Source: an uncultured Christensenella sp.
GTDB lineage: Bacteria; Bacillota; Clostridia; Christensenellales; Pumilibacteraceae
Length of the DNA stretch: 24,734 nucleotides
Reading direction: 5' to 3'
Assembly (NCBI GenBank): GCA_910585055.1
Contig: CAJUBY010000028.1
Span: 1 to 24,734 of the forward strand
Shown: one piece after another, positions 10,101 to 17,888 of the stretch
Numbering within the stretch: the stretch's first letter is position 1
How the letters are laid out: each line of letters begins with the position of its first letter
Notes under the pieces: model-generated
What the model was told of the DNA's origin: nothing
Database searches by the model: none
Seen by the model: the letters and a program-made list of their open reading frames with translations, nothing else
Position numbers and translations under genes: made by a program

Positions 10101-13100
10101 CGGCGAGACGGTTGTTGTAATACGGTCGGCTGTATTCGCTGTATCTGTCGGTCAGAAACAGATCTTTGCTGCACTGTCCTTGAGTTATATCGTAATAGAA
10201 CGTGTCTATATCGATATAAGGGTTCATGCTCAATCTGTTGGGATCGTCTGCTTTATTGCCGGACCAGCTCATGGTACCGTCCGAAAGGACTATCGAATCC
10301 GCGATCTTAGAAATATCGTCGAGCGAAACTACCGCACTGTTATTGCCGAAATCGTAGCCGACGTATTCGACCGGATAATTGACCATACCGACTTTTATCT
10401 CGCCTTCGGTGTTTGCGACAGGAGTAGCTATGGTTTGCAACAGTCCGAAATAACTCATCGGAACATATACGGGCGCGTACACGGGATGTTCGTTATCGGA
10501 CGAAGTCTGCGATTCCACGACCGACGGTATTTCTATCGTCGAATTGTACTTGAATGCGCCGGCTATATCGGTTTCGCCGCCGTACTCCGTTCCGGCGTTA
10601 GTTCCGGCAAGCGTATTGTCGGGAGTGCCGGCGTTCCGACTTTTTATAAGTTCTGCGTCGGGATCGGACGAAAGTACGTTGCCGCTGTATTTAATATCGC
10701 CAAGCGTAGTCGGATACGTACTGGTAACATCGCCGTCGTATGTCGGGACATACGTCGTAGTGATTTTGTCGTCTGTATTGTAATAATCGACGACGTAATG
10801 GTCGTTATTCTTACCTATAAACTCGTCGAGCGAACGGATACCGGTCTGCGATATGTATTGGTACACTGTGGCTACGAGTCTACCGTCGACATCTATATTA
10901 TCCAGTCTGCGGTCACTGTCGAACGCCGTGGTCTCGCCTGCGGTATCTCCGCCGAGCGCAGCAGAGTCGCGCACCGAAAGTTTTATACCGAGACGCTTAT
11001 CCTGTTTAAAACCTTCCGTCGACTGAAGTTGCAGCGCCCATTCTTCAATTATCCACCGCCCTTCGACATCGAAACATGTTCTCATCAATGCGTCATCCGC
11101 AGGCAGTCCTGTCAATCTCCGCACCAAAGTTTCGCGTGCGATCCATTCCCCGTCTATAAAGAACCACAGCTCGGCGTTATAGTTTACCGGTGCACCGGGA
11201 CTGCTGCCCGAACTGCCTATGGTAAACAGGACTACCGATGCCGGAGCCGCCGCAAAATCTATCGATTCACGCGTGATGCTCGGAACCGCCGCCGCAAGAT
11301 TGGAAAGATCTTCGTTGAGATTTACGTATTCGTGAATACCGTCGGTAACTTTGCCTTGAGAGAGTATAGTCTTGTTATGAAAACCGTCTTCGTCGGATGC
11401 GATAACTTTTACATCATCGTCGGTGACGGGCGTACCGTGATCGCTTATCGGATTGTGTTCTTTAAGCAACAATTTGGCCGACTGCGACCCTGCTATATAC
11501 CGATTATGCGTTATATCCGCGTCGTTTGTGGATTCTATAACCCAAAGCGGATTGTTACCGTCAAAACCGTCGGTCTCGGAAATGTTAAGCGCGGGAAGCG
11601 AGTTTAAAACTTCCACTTGAACGTAACCCAGCGAAATACCGCCGTTGTTATCGTTGACAAAGAAATATACAAATACACCGCTCGCCAGCGCTTTTGTGGA
11701 ACTGACTGCAGATACGGACAGCGCCAGACGCGAAACCATAGTTGCCGTAACGTAATCTGTAAGCGGATTGACACCGTCCGTAAGCCATTCGGGACGAATA
11801 AGGTCGCTGTCGAACGATTCTAAACCGCGTATATTGATAAGTTCACGGGTATTTGCAAGAAGCACGCCGCGCGACGTCAAAAATTCGGGAGCGTCACCGT
11901 CGTGGTCTGTCATAAGTCCGGTTTTACCGTCGTTGCCGTTCGCCGAAAACACAACGGTGGAATCGACTACTTTGTCACCGACGGGAACTACGGCGAGTTC
12001 TTTGAAATAATACGGATTTTTGATCGTCGGTTTGGTATTTACGACCTCTATCTCGATCCGCAACGTAAAGCAGGCGTTACCGTCCGAAGAATCGCCGTAA
12101 CGGTCACGCACGGTCAATGTTACGACCGCCGGCTGAACGGTACGTTGCACGGCGGAAAACATTACGAAATCCACCGGATAATCGTCGCTGCCTACCTTGA
12201 CCTTGTTACCGTATACGGCGCTTATATAATTGGTCGTATTGGAAGCGTTTGCAATAATATTGTTATATGACGACGGATCAAACGTATAAGCATCGTTCCC
12301 GTCGCCCGTGCGCGCAAAGAATAGTCCATCGGTAAAAACAGAGGCGTTTTGTGTGAACGCCGTACCGAAAGCGGTACCGTCCGCCGCAGCGCTCGCTTTT
12401 TTGACCGCAGCCGGTCTTTTTACCTTATCGAGAAGGGTTGTGACATTGCTTATATACGTGCCGCCGTAACTGTTCGTGTCGAACAATCCGTTGAACTGTT
12501 TTTCGCCTGAAGCAGTGCCGTTGACCGTAAAGATACCGTTGCCGTACGTTCCGTTAAAGCCGTTGAGCGTAAAACCGGATGCCGGGCTTACCGCGCCTGA
12601 CTTCATAAGGTCGTAATCGAACGCTATATCGTACGGTGTCACTATAAACGAAGAGCCCAGAGGTATCTTATACGTAAGCGTAGGAGTATTGACGTCGCCG
12701 CCGTATTCGTACGTACTGTACGCGCCGTCGATATCGCGGTTACCGTATGTCGCCACTCCTCCGTCCTGCGAATTTTTGATATTCGGCGCGGTATTGGCAA
12801 CGCGTATAGCGATATCTACCGCCGCAGATGTTTTGCCGGACGCATCCGTAACAGCTACGTTGGCATAGAAATATCTGTTCATAGTTGCCGATTTGAGCGT
12901 TATTTTTAAGCCTTTTGTTATATAAAAACCGCTCTCGTCCGAAGCCGTTTCCAAAGGGATATACTTAAATCCGTTGGCGTCTGCGCTTCCGTTACCGGCT
13001 ATCACACGGCCGCCGCCGAATGCACCCGACGCGAATACGGTCTGTTCGATATATATATTTATATATTCCGCCTTGATATAACGGTTTTCGGGGGCATTGG

Positions 13101-15903
13101 GATCCGATCCGTCGTACCCTTCCTCGCTGACGCTTTTTACTATGCTTTCGAGCGTAGTGCTGTCGGACAGTCGTAAAAATTCGTTGAGCTTGCCGCTGCG
13201 CGCAGCCAAACCGTCGGCGACCGTAAAGTTATCGCCGTCGAGCGCCAACGGCTGTAAGCCTTCGGTCGTAAGCTGTCCGTCTTTTTTATACTTACCGATC
13301 ACGTGCGAACCGGCTACGTTTACAGCCATAGGCGCAAAGTAGAACGATTGATCTTTCGTTCCTGCGGCTTTGGGATACAATGTGGATTTAGCTTGACCCG
13401 TTATACCGGAATTGGGATCGGTTACCGTTGCCACCGGCCCGTACGACGTGTCGTTGCCGTTGCCGTCGTAACCTATTCGGAACGCCAACGGCAGCCATAT
13501 ACCGTTATCCGCAGTATCGCGCATATCGCGTATATGCAACATCAAATAAAAATGTCCGGGAGCGGTAGACGAGCGCGATTGAGTATACTGAGAAAAGCTG
13601 GAACGCAAACCCGTCACCGTTATTACATCGTTTGCGTACGTAAAACGCATAAACGCCTGTTCGACGGAAGTTCCCGATACGGGTACGGTCTGATTGTAAA
13701 CAATAGCATCGTTAAATCCGGTAGCCATGTCGGTCTGCGCGGTGCTCGCAAACGTATCGGACGTTATATTCCCTTTATTATAATAATTGGCATTGGGCGC
13801 GGCAGGCGTGATCGCGGCATTCTGCTTGCTCAAAAGATAAAATTCGTTTTTGGGCAATATCACTTCGGTTATCGAATGCGTCGCACTTGTGATCCCCGAC
13901 GGAGCGTCCGCATCCGAAAAATAAGTATTAAGCGATATAGCCTGCGTCTGTCCTACACCGAGTGAAACGACGTTGGTCTGTCCCGACTTCAATACAGGAC
14001 GGGTGTTTTCCATTTTAAACACTATTTCAAGCGAAATAGTACTGATATTAGGCACTGTATTGGGATTTGAAGTGCCGTATGCCGTATTCTTTTCGACTAC
14101 GTACAGAGTTACCGGCAATACCTGATAATTCGGATCGGGAGTAAGACACGACAATGTGATCGCTCTGTAAGCGTTGGGTATTGCCCCCTTGCTCGCGTTG
14201 TATGCGGTAACGGCGCTGCCGTTATCCACCTCTTGTATCTTGTATTTTCTTGCAGAACCGGTTATAGCCGTAGTCGAATTTATGGAAATAAGCGCTTCGT
14301 CGTAGCTTACTACACCGTTAAGCAGACTTGCCGCCGTTATCGTAGTATAGGGCTGACCGATGACCAGCGCCCTGTTTATAAACAGCGTATTTCTGCCCTG
14401 CCCGTTCGGATTGTAAATTCCGGTCGCATCCGCAGGGTTCTGAGGCGGAGAAGTTATATTTGCGGAAGCGCCGACAAGCGTATTACCGGTAGTGCCCGTT
14501 TTTAAACTGACCGTATTTGTACTTACGGTTACCTTAAACGAAACCGTACAAATACCGCGGTTTGACGTAGATCCGAAATTATCTCTTACTTTACTATAAA
14601 GCGTTATCTGACCGTTTGCGGTACTGCCGTCCACACCGCTACGCGGATACAAAATACAACCCGTAAGTTTAGCCTGCTGGGTACTGTTCCAAGTCCATGT
14701 AAAATATTTGCTTGCCGAGACCGTACACGCCGAATTTATAAATAAACCCGTATTGGCACTTTGCGTCATCGTGTCGTAGCTACCTGCCGTTCCGTTGGTA
14801 AAATACAGCGCCGAGCCTTCGGGATCGGTAGCAAGTTCGCTCGCCGTTACAGTAACGGTGCTCGTCGATCCGCGCGGATTGATCGTTTTGGAAACGTTTG
14901 CTTTTGCGGTAGGCGGACTGTTTACGCTAATCGCCGTGATACGAGCAAGCCCTGCAGCCGCTCTATTTCCGGATGTTCCGCCGATACTTGTAAGAGTATT
15001 TTTTACATAGCCGGAACCGCCGCCGCCGCCTTTGTCGTCGACGACCGAACCGTCCGTAGTTACACCGCAACCGCCGTAATAACCGCCGCCGCCGCCGCCG
15101 CCCCAGTTGCCGTCTCCGCCTTTCGATCCCGGTCCTCCCTGTCCGAAAGAACCGCTTTGACTTCCGGAACTGTGACTGTTGTTAGGCGCGCCGTGCGGTC
15201 CGCCGGTACCGCCGCCGCAGCCGCCCGTACCGTAGCTGGTGGACGGACAAGCGCCGCCGTTGGCGTTGCCGCCGCCACCCGGTCCGCCTGCTCTGTTTTG
15301 AGCGCCGCCGCCGCCGCCGCCAACGATAAGAATCGACCCGGTGTTTCCGGAAAGCGAACTCAACGCACCGTTAGCCGTTGCTATATGCGTAGCGCCGCCG
15401 CCGCCGCCGCCGTTATATCCGCTTGCGCCGCCGCCGTTGAAACCGCCCGCATTTACGGCAGACGACGTACCGCTTCCTGCGGTCCCCGTGCTGCCTACAT
15501 AGATATATATTTTCTGTTTTGCACTTGTAACCTTATATGTACCGAATGAGTAACCGCCGCTTCCGCCCGTACCTCCGGCCGACGAATTAGCGCCTTTTGC
15601 TCCGTAAACTTCCAGTTTATACGTACCCATCGGAAGCTGAACACTGTAACTTCTGCCTGCCGAATATTCCAGAATATCGTTATTCAATATCTGTCCGGTA
15701 AGATCGCCGGTTTTATTCGTATATGTTGCAGACGTTCGTACGCCGTCCTGCGTCGCACCGGCATTAGCAAGCGGCATCGATCTGTCGTAACACAATGCAA
15801 ACGTCACAGTTACCGCCAACGCCGTAACCAATGCCGCCGCGAGTATCACCGCTCTTCGCCACATTCCTGATTTTTTATCCGTACTGTTTGTATGGGATCT
15901 CAT
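4180..15903 (-). CDS. Giant membrane-anchored surface protein, glycine-rich and Ig/cadherin-like
   Basis: About 3,907 residues. A Lys/Arg-rich start and hydrophobic segment (about 17-38) form a signal peptide, with a likely cleavage after ANAGA near 50. Residues about 65-325 are an ALK/LTK-type glycine-rich domain: a KLEVYGAKGA strand, then long Gly runs. The remainder is a string of beta-sandwich-like modules. At least eleven junctions carry an N/S-x-x-P hinge (near 328, 630, 1033, 1287, 1431, 2298, 2481, 2673, 3064, 3365, 3663), followed by acidic calcium-type motifs such as DPDGDG. A helix at about 3801-3824 is followed by RKRKRERE and a Pro-rich cytoplasmic tail of about 80 residues. There is no LPXTG. 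ATG at 15903 is chosen because GAGG lies 7 nt upstream; a GTG at 15909 would sit 1 nt from it. An adhesin role is inferred from the architecture; ligand unknown. Confidence 0.88.
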   Translation of the reverse strand: MRSHTNSTDKKSGMWRRAVILAAALVTALAVTVTFALCYDRSMPLANAGATQDGVRTSATYTNKTGDLTGQILNNDILEYSAGRSYSVQLPMGTYKLEVYGAKGANSSAGGTGGSGGYSFGTYKVTSAKQKIYIYVGSTGTAGSGTSSAVNAGGFNGGGASGYNGGGGGGATHIATANGALSSLSGNTGSILIVGGGGGGAQNRAGGPGGGGNANGGACPSTSYGTGGCGGGTGGPHGAPNNSHSSGSQSGSFGQGGPGSKGGDGNWGGGGGGGYYGGCGVTTDGSVVDDKGGGGGSGYVKNTLTSIGGTSGNRAAAGLARITAISVNSPPTAKANVSKTINPRGSTSTVTVTASELATDPEGSALYFTNGTAGSYDTMTQSANTGLFINSACTVSASKYFTWTWNSTQQAKLTGCILYPRSGVDGSTANGQITLYSKVRDNFGSTSNRGICTVSFKVTVSTNTVSLKTGTTGNTLVGASANITSPPQNPADATGIYNPNGQGRNTLFINRALVIGQPYTTITAASLLNGVVSYDEALISINSTTAITGSARKYKIQEVDNGSAVTAYNASKGAIPNAYRAITLSCLTPDPNYQVLPVTLYVVEKNTAYGTSNPNTVPNISTISLEIVFKMENTRPVLKSGQTNVVSLGVGQTQAISLNTYFSDADAPSGITSATHSITEVILPKNEFYLLSKQNAAITPAAPNANYYNKGNITSDTFASTAQTDMATGFNDAIVYNQTVPVSGTSVEQAFMRFTYANDVITVTGLRSSFSQYTQSRSSTAPGHFYLMLHIRDMRDTADNGIWLPLAFRIGYDGNGNDTSYGPVATVTDPNSGITGQAKSTLYPKAAGTKDQSFYFAPMAVNVAGSHVIGKYKKDGQLTTEGLQPLALDGDNFTVADGLAARSGKLNEFLRLSDSTTLESIVKSVSEEGYDGSDPNAPENRYIKAEYINIYIEQTVFASGAFGGGRVIAGNGSADANGFKYIPLETASDESGFYITKGLKITLKSATMNRYFYANVAVTDASGKTSAAVDIAIRVANTAPNIKNSQDGGVATYGNRDIDGAYSTYEYGGDVNTPTLTYKIPLGSSFIVTPYDIAFDYDLMKSGAVSPASGFTLNGFNGTYGNGIFTVNGTASGEKQFNGLFDTNSYGGTYISNVTTLLDKVKRPAAVKKASAAADGTAFGTAFTQNASVFTDGLFFARTGDGNDAYTFDPSSYNNIIANASNTTNYISAVYGNKVKVGSDDYPVDFVMFSAVQRTVQPAVVTLTVRDRYGDSSDGNACFTLRIEIEVVNTKPTIKNPYYFKELAVVPVGDKVVDSTVVFSANGNDGKTGLMTDHDGDAPEFLTSRGVLLANTRELINIRGLESFDSDLIRPEWLTDGVNPLTDYVTATMVSRLALSVSAVSSTKALASGVFVYFFVNDNNGGISLGYVQVEVLNSLPALNISETDGFDGNNPLWVIESTNDADITHNRYIAGSQSAKLLLKEHNPISDHGTPVTDDDVKVIASDEDGFHNKTILSQGKVTDGIHEYVNLNEDLSNLAAAVPSITRESIDFAAAPASVVLFTIGSSGSSPGAPVNYNAELWFFIDGEWIARETLVRRLTGLPADDALMRTCFDVEGRWIIEEWALQLQSTEGFKQDKRLGIKLSVRDSAALGGDTAGETTAFDSDRRLDNIDVDGRLVATVYQYISQTGIRSLDEFIGKNNDHYVVDYYNTDDKITTTYVPTYDGDVTSTYPTTLGDIKYSGNVLSSDPDAELIKSRNAGTPDNTLAGTNAGTEYGGETDIAGAFKYNSTIEIPSVVESQTSSDNEHPVYAPVYVPMSYFGLLQTIATPVANTEGEIKVGMVNYPVEYVGYDFGNNSAVVSLDDISKIADSIVLSDGTMSWSGNKADDPNRLSMNPYIDIDTFYYDITQGQCSKDLFLTDRYSEYSRPYYNNRLAVPTVDGKGNLMGYEKYKDDSGNCLNGDSFIGDGKLLYLEEQAEKLKEHNFGLRFAKKNVRTGVRNLTLTLKLAKSSGQHNDVDVDAPEKDRRTVSVNIHIQNSQLDLFADNDDNEYAVKYDGDTYYVDLTMPSSGSKTFALTRRSKASEDLENVPNHSYSAAEKIGYTDDDWASDNYRDYAYFCGDSFAQLDSWTNLGADAHRRAAALDESGRFANTVKTDSAQNSMANYFRVDKNDIANGMAAVTNTFKPNDGIYGTSTEGYSSYFNAALLDGGRVLNIMGMRKTYINEFALDEILTQKHISSPTKQDVIDIYAERGLVAEYAEAATDVKNPTKVYYPFKTLIYDSCGLGWGDGSYVALEFRVNIINGAPTLKEVGDKVGNERELKINLAVGNTVNINLYDIVYDPDMFTTNNGGLSTLATKYYFETNSAGVARETGDYLDSPLDRDEYKTGYRPDNIGVHPDGGYYRNGGGFSPRGSTDRDVIMWMETDTIGGQTVPSSNNISFTVNRRTTARYEGESISINEYRFRLKFFDGKGEFTQYFTFVITITNQSPSIMASNRSFTMRSGDDITVLTSYYDVFTGVTGNKDSAYANSPSKAYMTERESIPGYGETTGDGVNNEDRYWIYRDITTANEGNKVVYDSTVGRDESGNMHLGYYSLADDDTPWRLRITDVSYAQNDRLFIDTQNTLRLRSEGGNGAPYNIAITITAQRACVNEPVTITLSDGEGGVVSCVLYFTIVSSPPVALDYSDADQRDKIRNCGLEGVLEPGTDVYRSATFALFTIADEKGGTFNVEGFTDADGNYVPKQARRVYTIGMSNVAVDPDGDGETNNMTLYRDGCFEVNGSSLVRGSDGLYHSDYFDIRVTDNGRSFEIVATGYDPESEKGYEELTFRIADYGNGDEKNTISVTLYVYTLYADILNDSVSKLNENAYTAYLKGSEKITVKSVDEYYDQSAESVDRSRYAFVRLDGNVGNDGNTASPITDPDVSKAGVKSYAVKLYAFIDIDDQGKMTALSSDTLKNMLVRNGSRGTFALDKSRGSGYTDYVIGGLDVNGEAVSVTGGAQARLNAVLHYADFEFSHDGTSLIFTPKASTLDNDNLLLYVEVEKPLGGRIHKRIDAQMFAGSVFKLNVKDSAPVAVSGNWRMEGKKGDSATYKVHDINDQYNALFVDSDADDIVTISELSDNDYVIAMRRAVTENPGLDWNAGNGKPRAFTIEPTENNCIKITINRRIDMKDDKTGAYKPYVEFPIELTGKDIMNRAATAVITLRIYNSDISAVESKTVMDENNVGYTFERAPDGTYNMNVNIRRRDSVSVMLSDFIVDADYSGETADTDSYRFVKLESAFPYVSLTDEIERVSWFDTNADGTPNHDISREIATVEPLGADAWHRTGFKLTAMASVRSLKATMYVRIADRSADTQQPDTGIVVKVDIVVMNDAPFVLENKETTTVYMMGSDKGAPGGMLFYIGDFVSDNNTSDVVGDAASGLLENRDTYLRIYRQESKPVRSLYSTMYDSVKEGADNIDADSSSLFTVTIPNALDIDLIYDYCDRNGLSYDFKDTTNMYNQWFVLTPNQGFYGEGEVDITVADGDTNILYDTLTTTFRLNVHVIYNAEETENALNPQTVACSKTLTLDIGSLMPDLPNKLIMENGEVSARAGGDVFSQSKYYRLTNIAIQSEYEKNKATITQVGDTSTWTLKAGNQITVEPIRVNVSFVLESDPDGKVYNKMFWLTIIANKAPKMRYSEITFRRNGNKDDPDMLRDLNSTGTIKLRAYQLFTDEDDPEGNALRLLGVRSQVSSIVKVSLEKNANGENEFVVITFVGRGESEITIDVTDETGNPVSLTFLARNEDMPQASLWIRIMASFEGHKVIWTVMIGCVLLVIVVLIVIIAVLRKRKREREELEALLVSEMEIEEQMLKLAGGPAPTGYQSFGYLPPVEQPQENAMMLDAGVDPNGGEPPIGALPPAQSADDGSENI
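15015..15412 (-). repeat. GCC-triplet microsatellites encoding poly-glycine
   Basis: Within the glycine-rich domain of the giant gene there are four short runs of the GCC/CCG triplet on the plus strand, about 4-7 units each (near 15017-15030, 15083-15103, 15302-15321 and 15392-15412). On the coding strand each is a GGC run giving consecutive Gly. Slippage would change glycine number without breaking the frame. Confidence 0.7.
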
Positions 15904-15931
15904 ACACACACCTCTTTCGGCTTTTTATCTG

Positions 15932-15951
15932 TTAACAATTTGTTCATAATT
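15932..15951. promoter_or_regulatory. Operator-like repeat, copy 2 (5'-leader of the giant gene)
   Basis: Plus-strand TTAACAATTTGTTCATAATT, identical over 20 bp to the copy at 15973-15992. Its core AACAATTTGTT is a perfect palindrome around one central base. It lies between the predicted transcription start and the start codon, where a bound protein would block transcription. Confidence 0.6.
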
Positions 15952-15969
15952 ACATGGATATACATAATA

Positions 15970-15998
15970 ATATTAACAATTTGTTCATAATTTGTCAA
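15970..15998 (-). promoter_or_regulatory. Promoter of the giant surface-protein gene
   Basis: Minus strand: perfect TTGACA (15993-15998), 17-bp spacer, then TAATAT (15970-15975, 4/6). The predicted start is near 15963, giving a leader of about 60 nt that ends in GAGG and the ATG at 15903. An operator-like repeat fills the spacer. Confidence 0.7.
15973..15992. promoter_or_regulatory. Operator-like repeat, copy 1 (between -35 and -10)
   Basis: The same 20 bp as at 15932-15951, here occupying almost exactly the spacer between the -35 and -10 boxes of the giant gene. The two copies are 41 bp apart start to start, close to four helical turns, so bound proteins would face the same side of the DNA. 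Confidence 0.62.
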
Positions 15999-16103
15999 TA
16001 CTTTTAAGGTAATTTTATAAGATCGGAGCGTAAAATAAGCGAATTTTTATTATAATACACTGTGTACAAAAGATTTATAAGTCGGGACGTGTACGGTATT
16101 CGA

Positions 16104-16130
16104 CAAAAACGACTTCAAAAAACGTTTTTG
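16104..16130. other. Inverted repeat upstream of the PadR gene
   Basis: CAAAAACG (16104-16111) pairs with CGTTTTTG (16123-16130) around 11 nt. It sits in the divergent region about 40 bp upstream of the PadR -35 box. It could be a protein-binding site; no U-tract or partner gene supports a terminator. Confidence 0.3.
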
Positions 16131-16167
16131 CATTGCCTAATTATTACCGCAAAGCGCAAAAAAACAT

Positions 16168-16196
16168 TGACACCGACGTATTTATAATGTATAATG
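16168..16196 (+). promoter_or_regulatory. Promoter of the PadR-recombinase operon
   Basis: TTGACA (16168-16173), a 17-bp spacer, TATAAT (16191-16196): a full consensus sigma-70 promoter. The predicted start is near 16203, leaving about 15 nt of leader that contains AGAGG (16208-16212), 5 nt before the ATG. A strong unregulated-looking promoter for a regulator is notable. Confidence 0.88.
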
Positions 16197-16217
16197 ATAC
16201 AAAGTTAGAGGTGCGCA

Positions 16218-17864
16218 ATGGCCGAAAGCGACTTGATTCGCGGAAATGTGGATACCGTTATTTTAAAGGTGCTGTACGAAGGCGACCGTTACGGTTATGA
16301 TCTGATAAAACAGATCAATGCCAGAAGCGACGGACAGTGGGAGATCAAACAACCCACTGTATACGCATGTCTTAAAAGATTGGAAAAACAGGGTTTCATA
16401 TCGTCGTATTGGGATTCGTCGGAATCCGACGGCGGCAGACGTAAATACTATTCGCTTACGGAAAGCGGAAAAGAAGTATTTTTAAAATACAAAAACGAGT
16501 TCGAGCGCGCGACTTCGCTGTTCGGCGAACTTATTTCCGGTTCCGACTCCCCTGTTTTTATACAGACCGCAGACGATTATTCTGATGTGGAAGAAGAAAG
16601 TTACGCAGTGCCGAAACGCCGTCCCAGACCGAAACAGAAAAAACCTCGGCAGGATATCGCGTCGGCGTCCATATCCGCAGCGTCGGCAAATCAAGGATCG
16701 GTAGCGACCGACAAAACCGGCGAGCAAAACACGGCGCCCGAGACTCCTCGTGATATATTCGAGCTGCTAAACGCCAACGAAACGGCTGAACACAGCGAAC
16801 ACGTGATTCAAAACGAACATACCGACTCCGATACCGCGGAACAAACGCGTAACGACGCGTCGGCAAGGGCAGCTCTCGATCCGCGTTCCATAATAGAACA
16901 TTATTATGCGGCGGAAACCGGCGAAAGCTATTCCGACGCTCACAAAAAAATAGATATCGTCGATACCTCGCCGTCGGTGCGGTATACTGCGGTGCAAAGA
17001 CAGCAACCCGTCCTGCTCGAGCGTCAATCCGCATTATCGGAAGAACGCATCGTAAAACCGGCGCCGGTCGCCGAACGTCCGGAAACTTCGCCGGTCGTCG
17101 CGCGCAAAGCGGAAGTACCTGCGCAAAGCGAGCCGGCGGACCCTCCTCCGCCTACGATATATGCCGCGCAAGAAGAAAGCGATGCCAGGCGCGAGTATAA
17201 GACCGTACTGGAAGAGCTTGTGGACAAGTTCGAAATGGCTCCGCCCAGTATGAGGACGGCAACCGAGGAAGTTCCGGCGGTCGAGCAAGCAGCTACGGAA
17301 AGCGCAGCGGAAACGGCGGACGGCAAACTGTATAAGGTAGAACGCGCCGTGCGTGAACTCGGCAACGATGTTACCGTGCGCACACACAACGATTCCGCCA
17401 AAGAATACGCCAATAAAAACTACTATTACAGCAACCGTCTTATGATAACGCACTATACCGCGATGTGCGCGTCGATGTTCATAATAGGACTCGCGCTGTT
17501 CCTTACCTTCTATATGGGACTCGGTATGCGTATGCCGTACGATTATATACTGTATATTTCGGCTGGTCTGTTGCCTATAGCGATGTTTATTGTCGCCGTT
17601 ATCAATTTTGCCGGCGAACCCAATCAAAAGAAGCGCATAAACGTAAACTTTAAATTCTCTATAATAATACGCTGCATAATAATGCTGCAAGTCGCGGTCA
17701 TAATATACTGCCTTAATCTGATATGGGGAATGCCCGTGGGATTTTCCGTAAACTATATCCCCTCCTTAGTCATCCCCTGCGCATATGCACTGTTCATCCC
17801 GATAAGTCAAGTGATTTTTATGAACCTTTTGAAATCGGGCAATTACTCCGAATTTACAGAATAA
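16218..17864 (+). CDS. PadR-family regulator with C-terminal membrane anchor
   Basis: 548 residues, far longer than classic PadR proteins (about 110-180). Residues 1-105 are a PadR winged helix-turn-helix: LKVLYEGDRYGYDLIKQI, then QPTVYACLKRLEKQGFI as the recognition region, and the DGGRRKYYSLTESG wing. Residues about 110-400 form a low-complexity Ala/Glu/Pro/Ser-rich linker, probably disordered. Four hydrophobic helices follow (about 415-435, 444-463, 481-503, 514-537), with a basic loop NQKKRIN between the second and third. DNA binding at the membrane is therefore expected. The gene diverges from the giant surface-protein gene, whose promoter carries twin operator-like repeats, making that gene the obvious candidate target. 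The effector sensed is unknown. The two-part architecture is seen directly; control of the neighbour is inference. Confidence 0.88.
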   Translation: MAESDLIRGNVDTVILKVLYEGDRYGYDLIKQINARSDGQWEIKQPTVYACLKRLEKQGFISSYWDSSESDGGRRKYYSLTESGKEVFLKYKNEFERATSLFGELISGSDSPVFIQTADDYSDVEEESYAVPKRRPRPKQKKPRQDIASASISAASANQGSVATDKTGEQNTAPETPRDIFELLNANETAEHSEHVIQNEHTDSDTAEQTRNDASARAALDPRSIIEHYYAAETGESYSDAHKKIDIVDTSPSVRYTAVQRQQPVLLERQSALSEERIVKPAPVAERPETSPVVARKAEVPAQSEPADPPPPTIYAAQEESDARREYKTVLEELVDKFEMAPPSMRTATEEVPAVEQAATESAAETADGKLYKVERAVRELGNDVTVRTHNDSAKEYANKNYYYSNRLMITHYTAMCASMFIIGLALFLTFYMGLGMRMPYDYILYISAGLLPIAMFIVAVINFAGEPNQKKRINVNFKFSIIIRCIIMLQVAVIIYCLNLIWGMPVGFSVNYIPSLVIPCAYALFIPISQVIFMNLLKSGNYSEFTE

Positions 17865-17888
17865 TCGGTAAATACGAAAGAAGTCAAA

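Noticed and set aside
4210..15549. Many long open frames on the plus strand opposite the giant gene (for example 4210-5898, 7243-8604, 10180-11607, 14761-15549).
   Set aside because: They are shadows produced by the codon bias of the giant gene. They lack recognisable domains, are rich in Arg, Ile, Tyr and Val without pattern, and have no promoters or ribosome sites.
15904..15909. GTG at 15909 as start of the giant gene.
   Set aside because: It would leave a single base between the GAGG ribosome site and the start codon; ATG at 15903 has the normal 7 nt.
16051..16056. TATAAT on the plus strand as a second PadR promoter.
   Set aside because: No -35-like hexamer lies 16-18 bp upstream, and a perfect promoter exists at 16168-16196.
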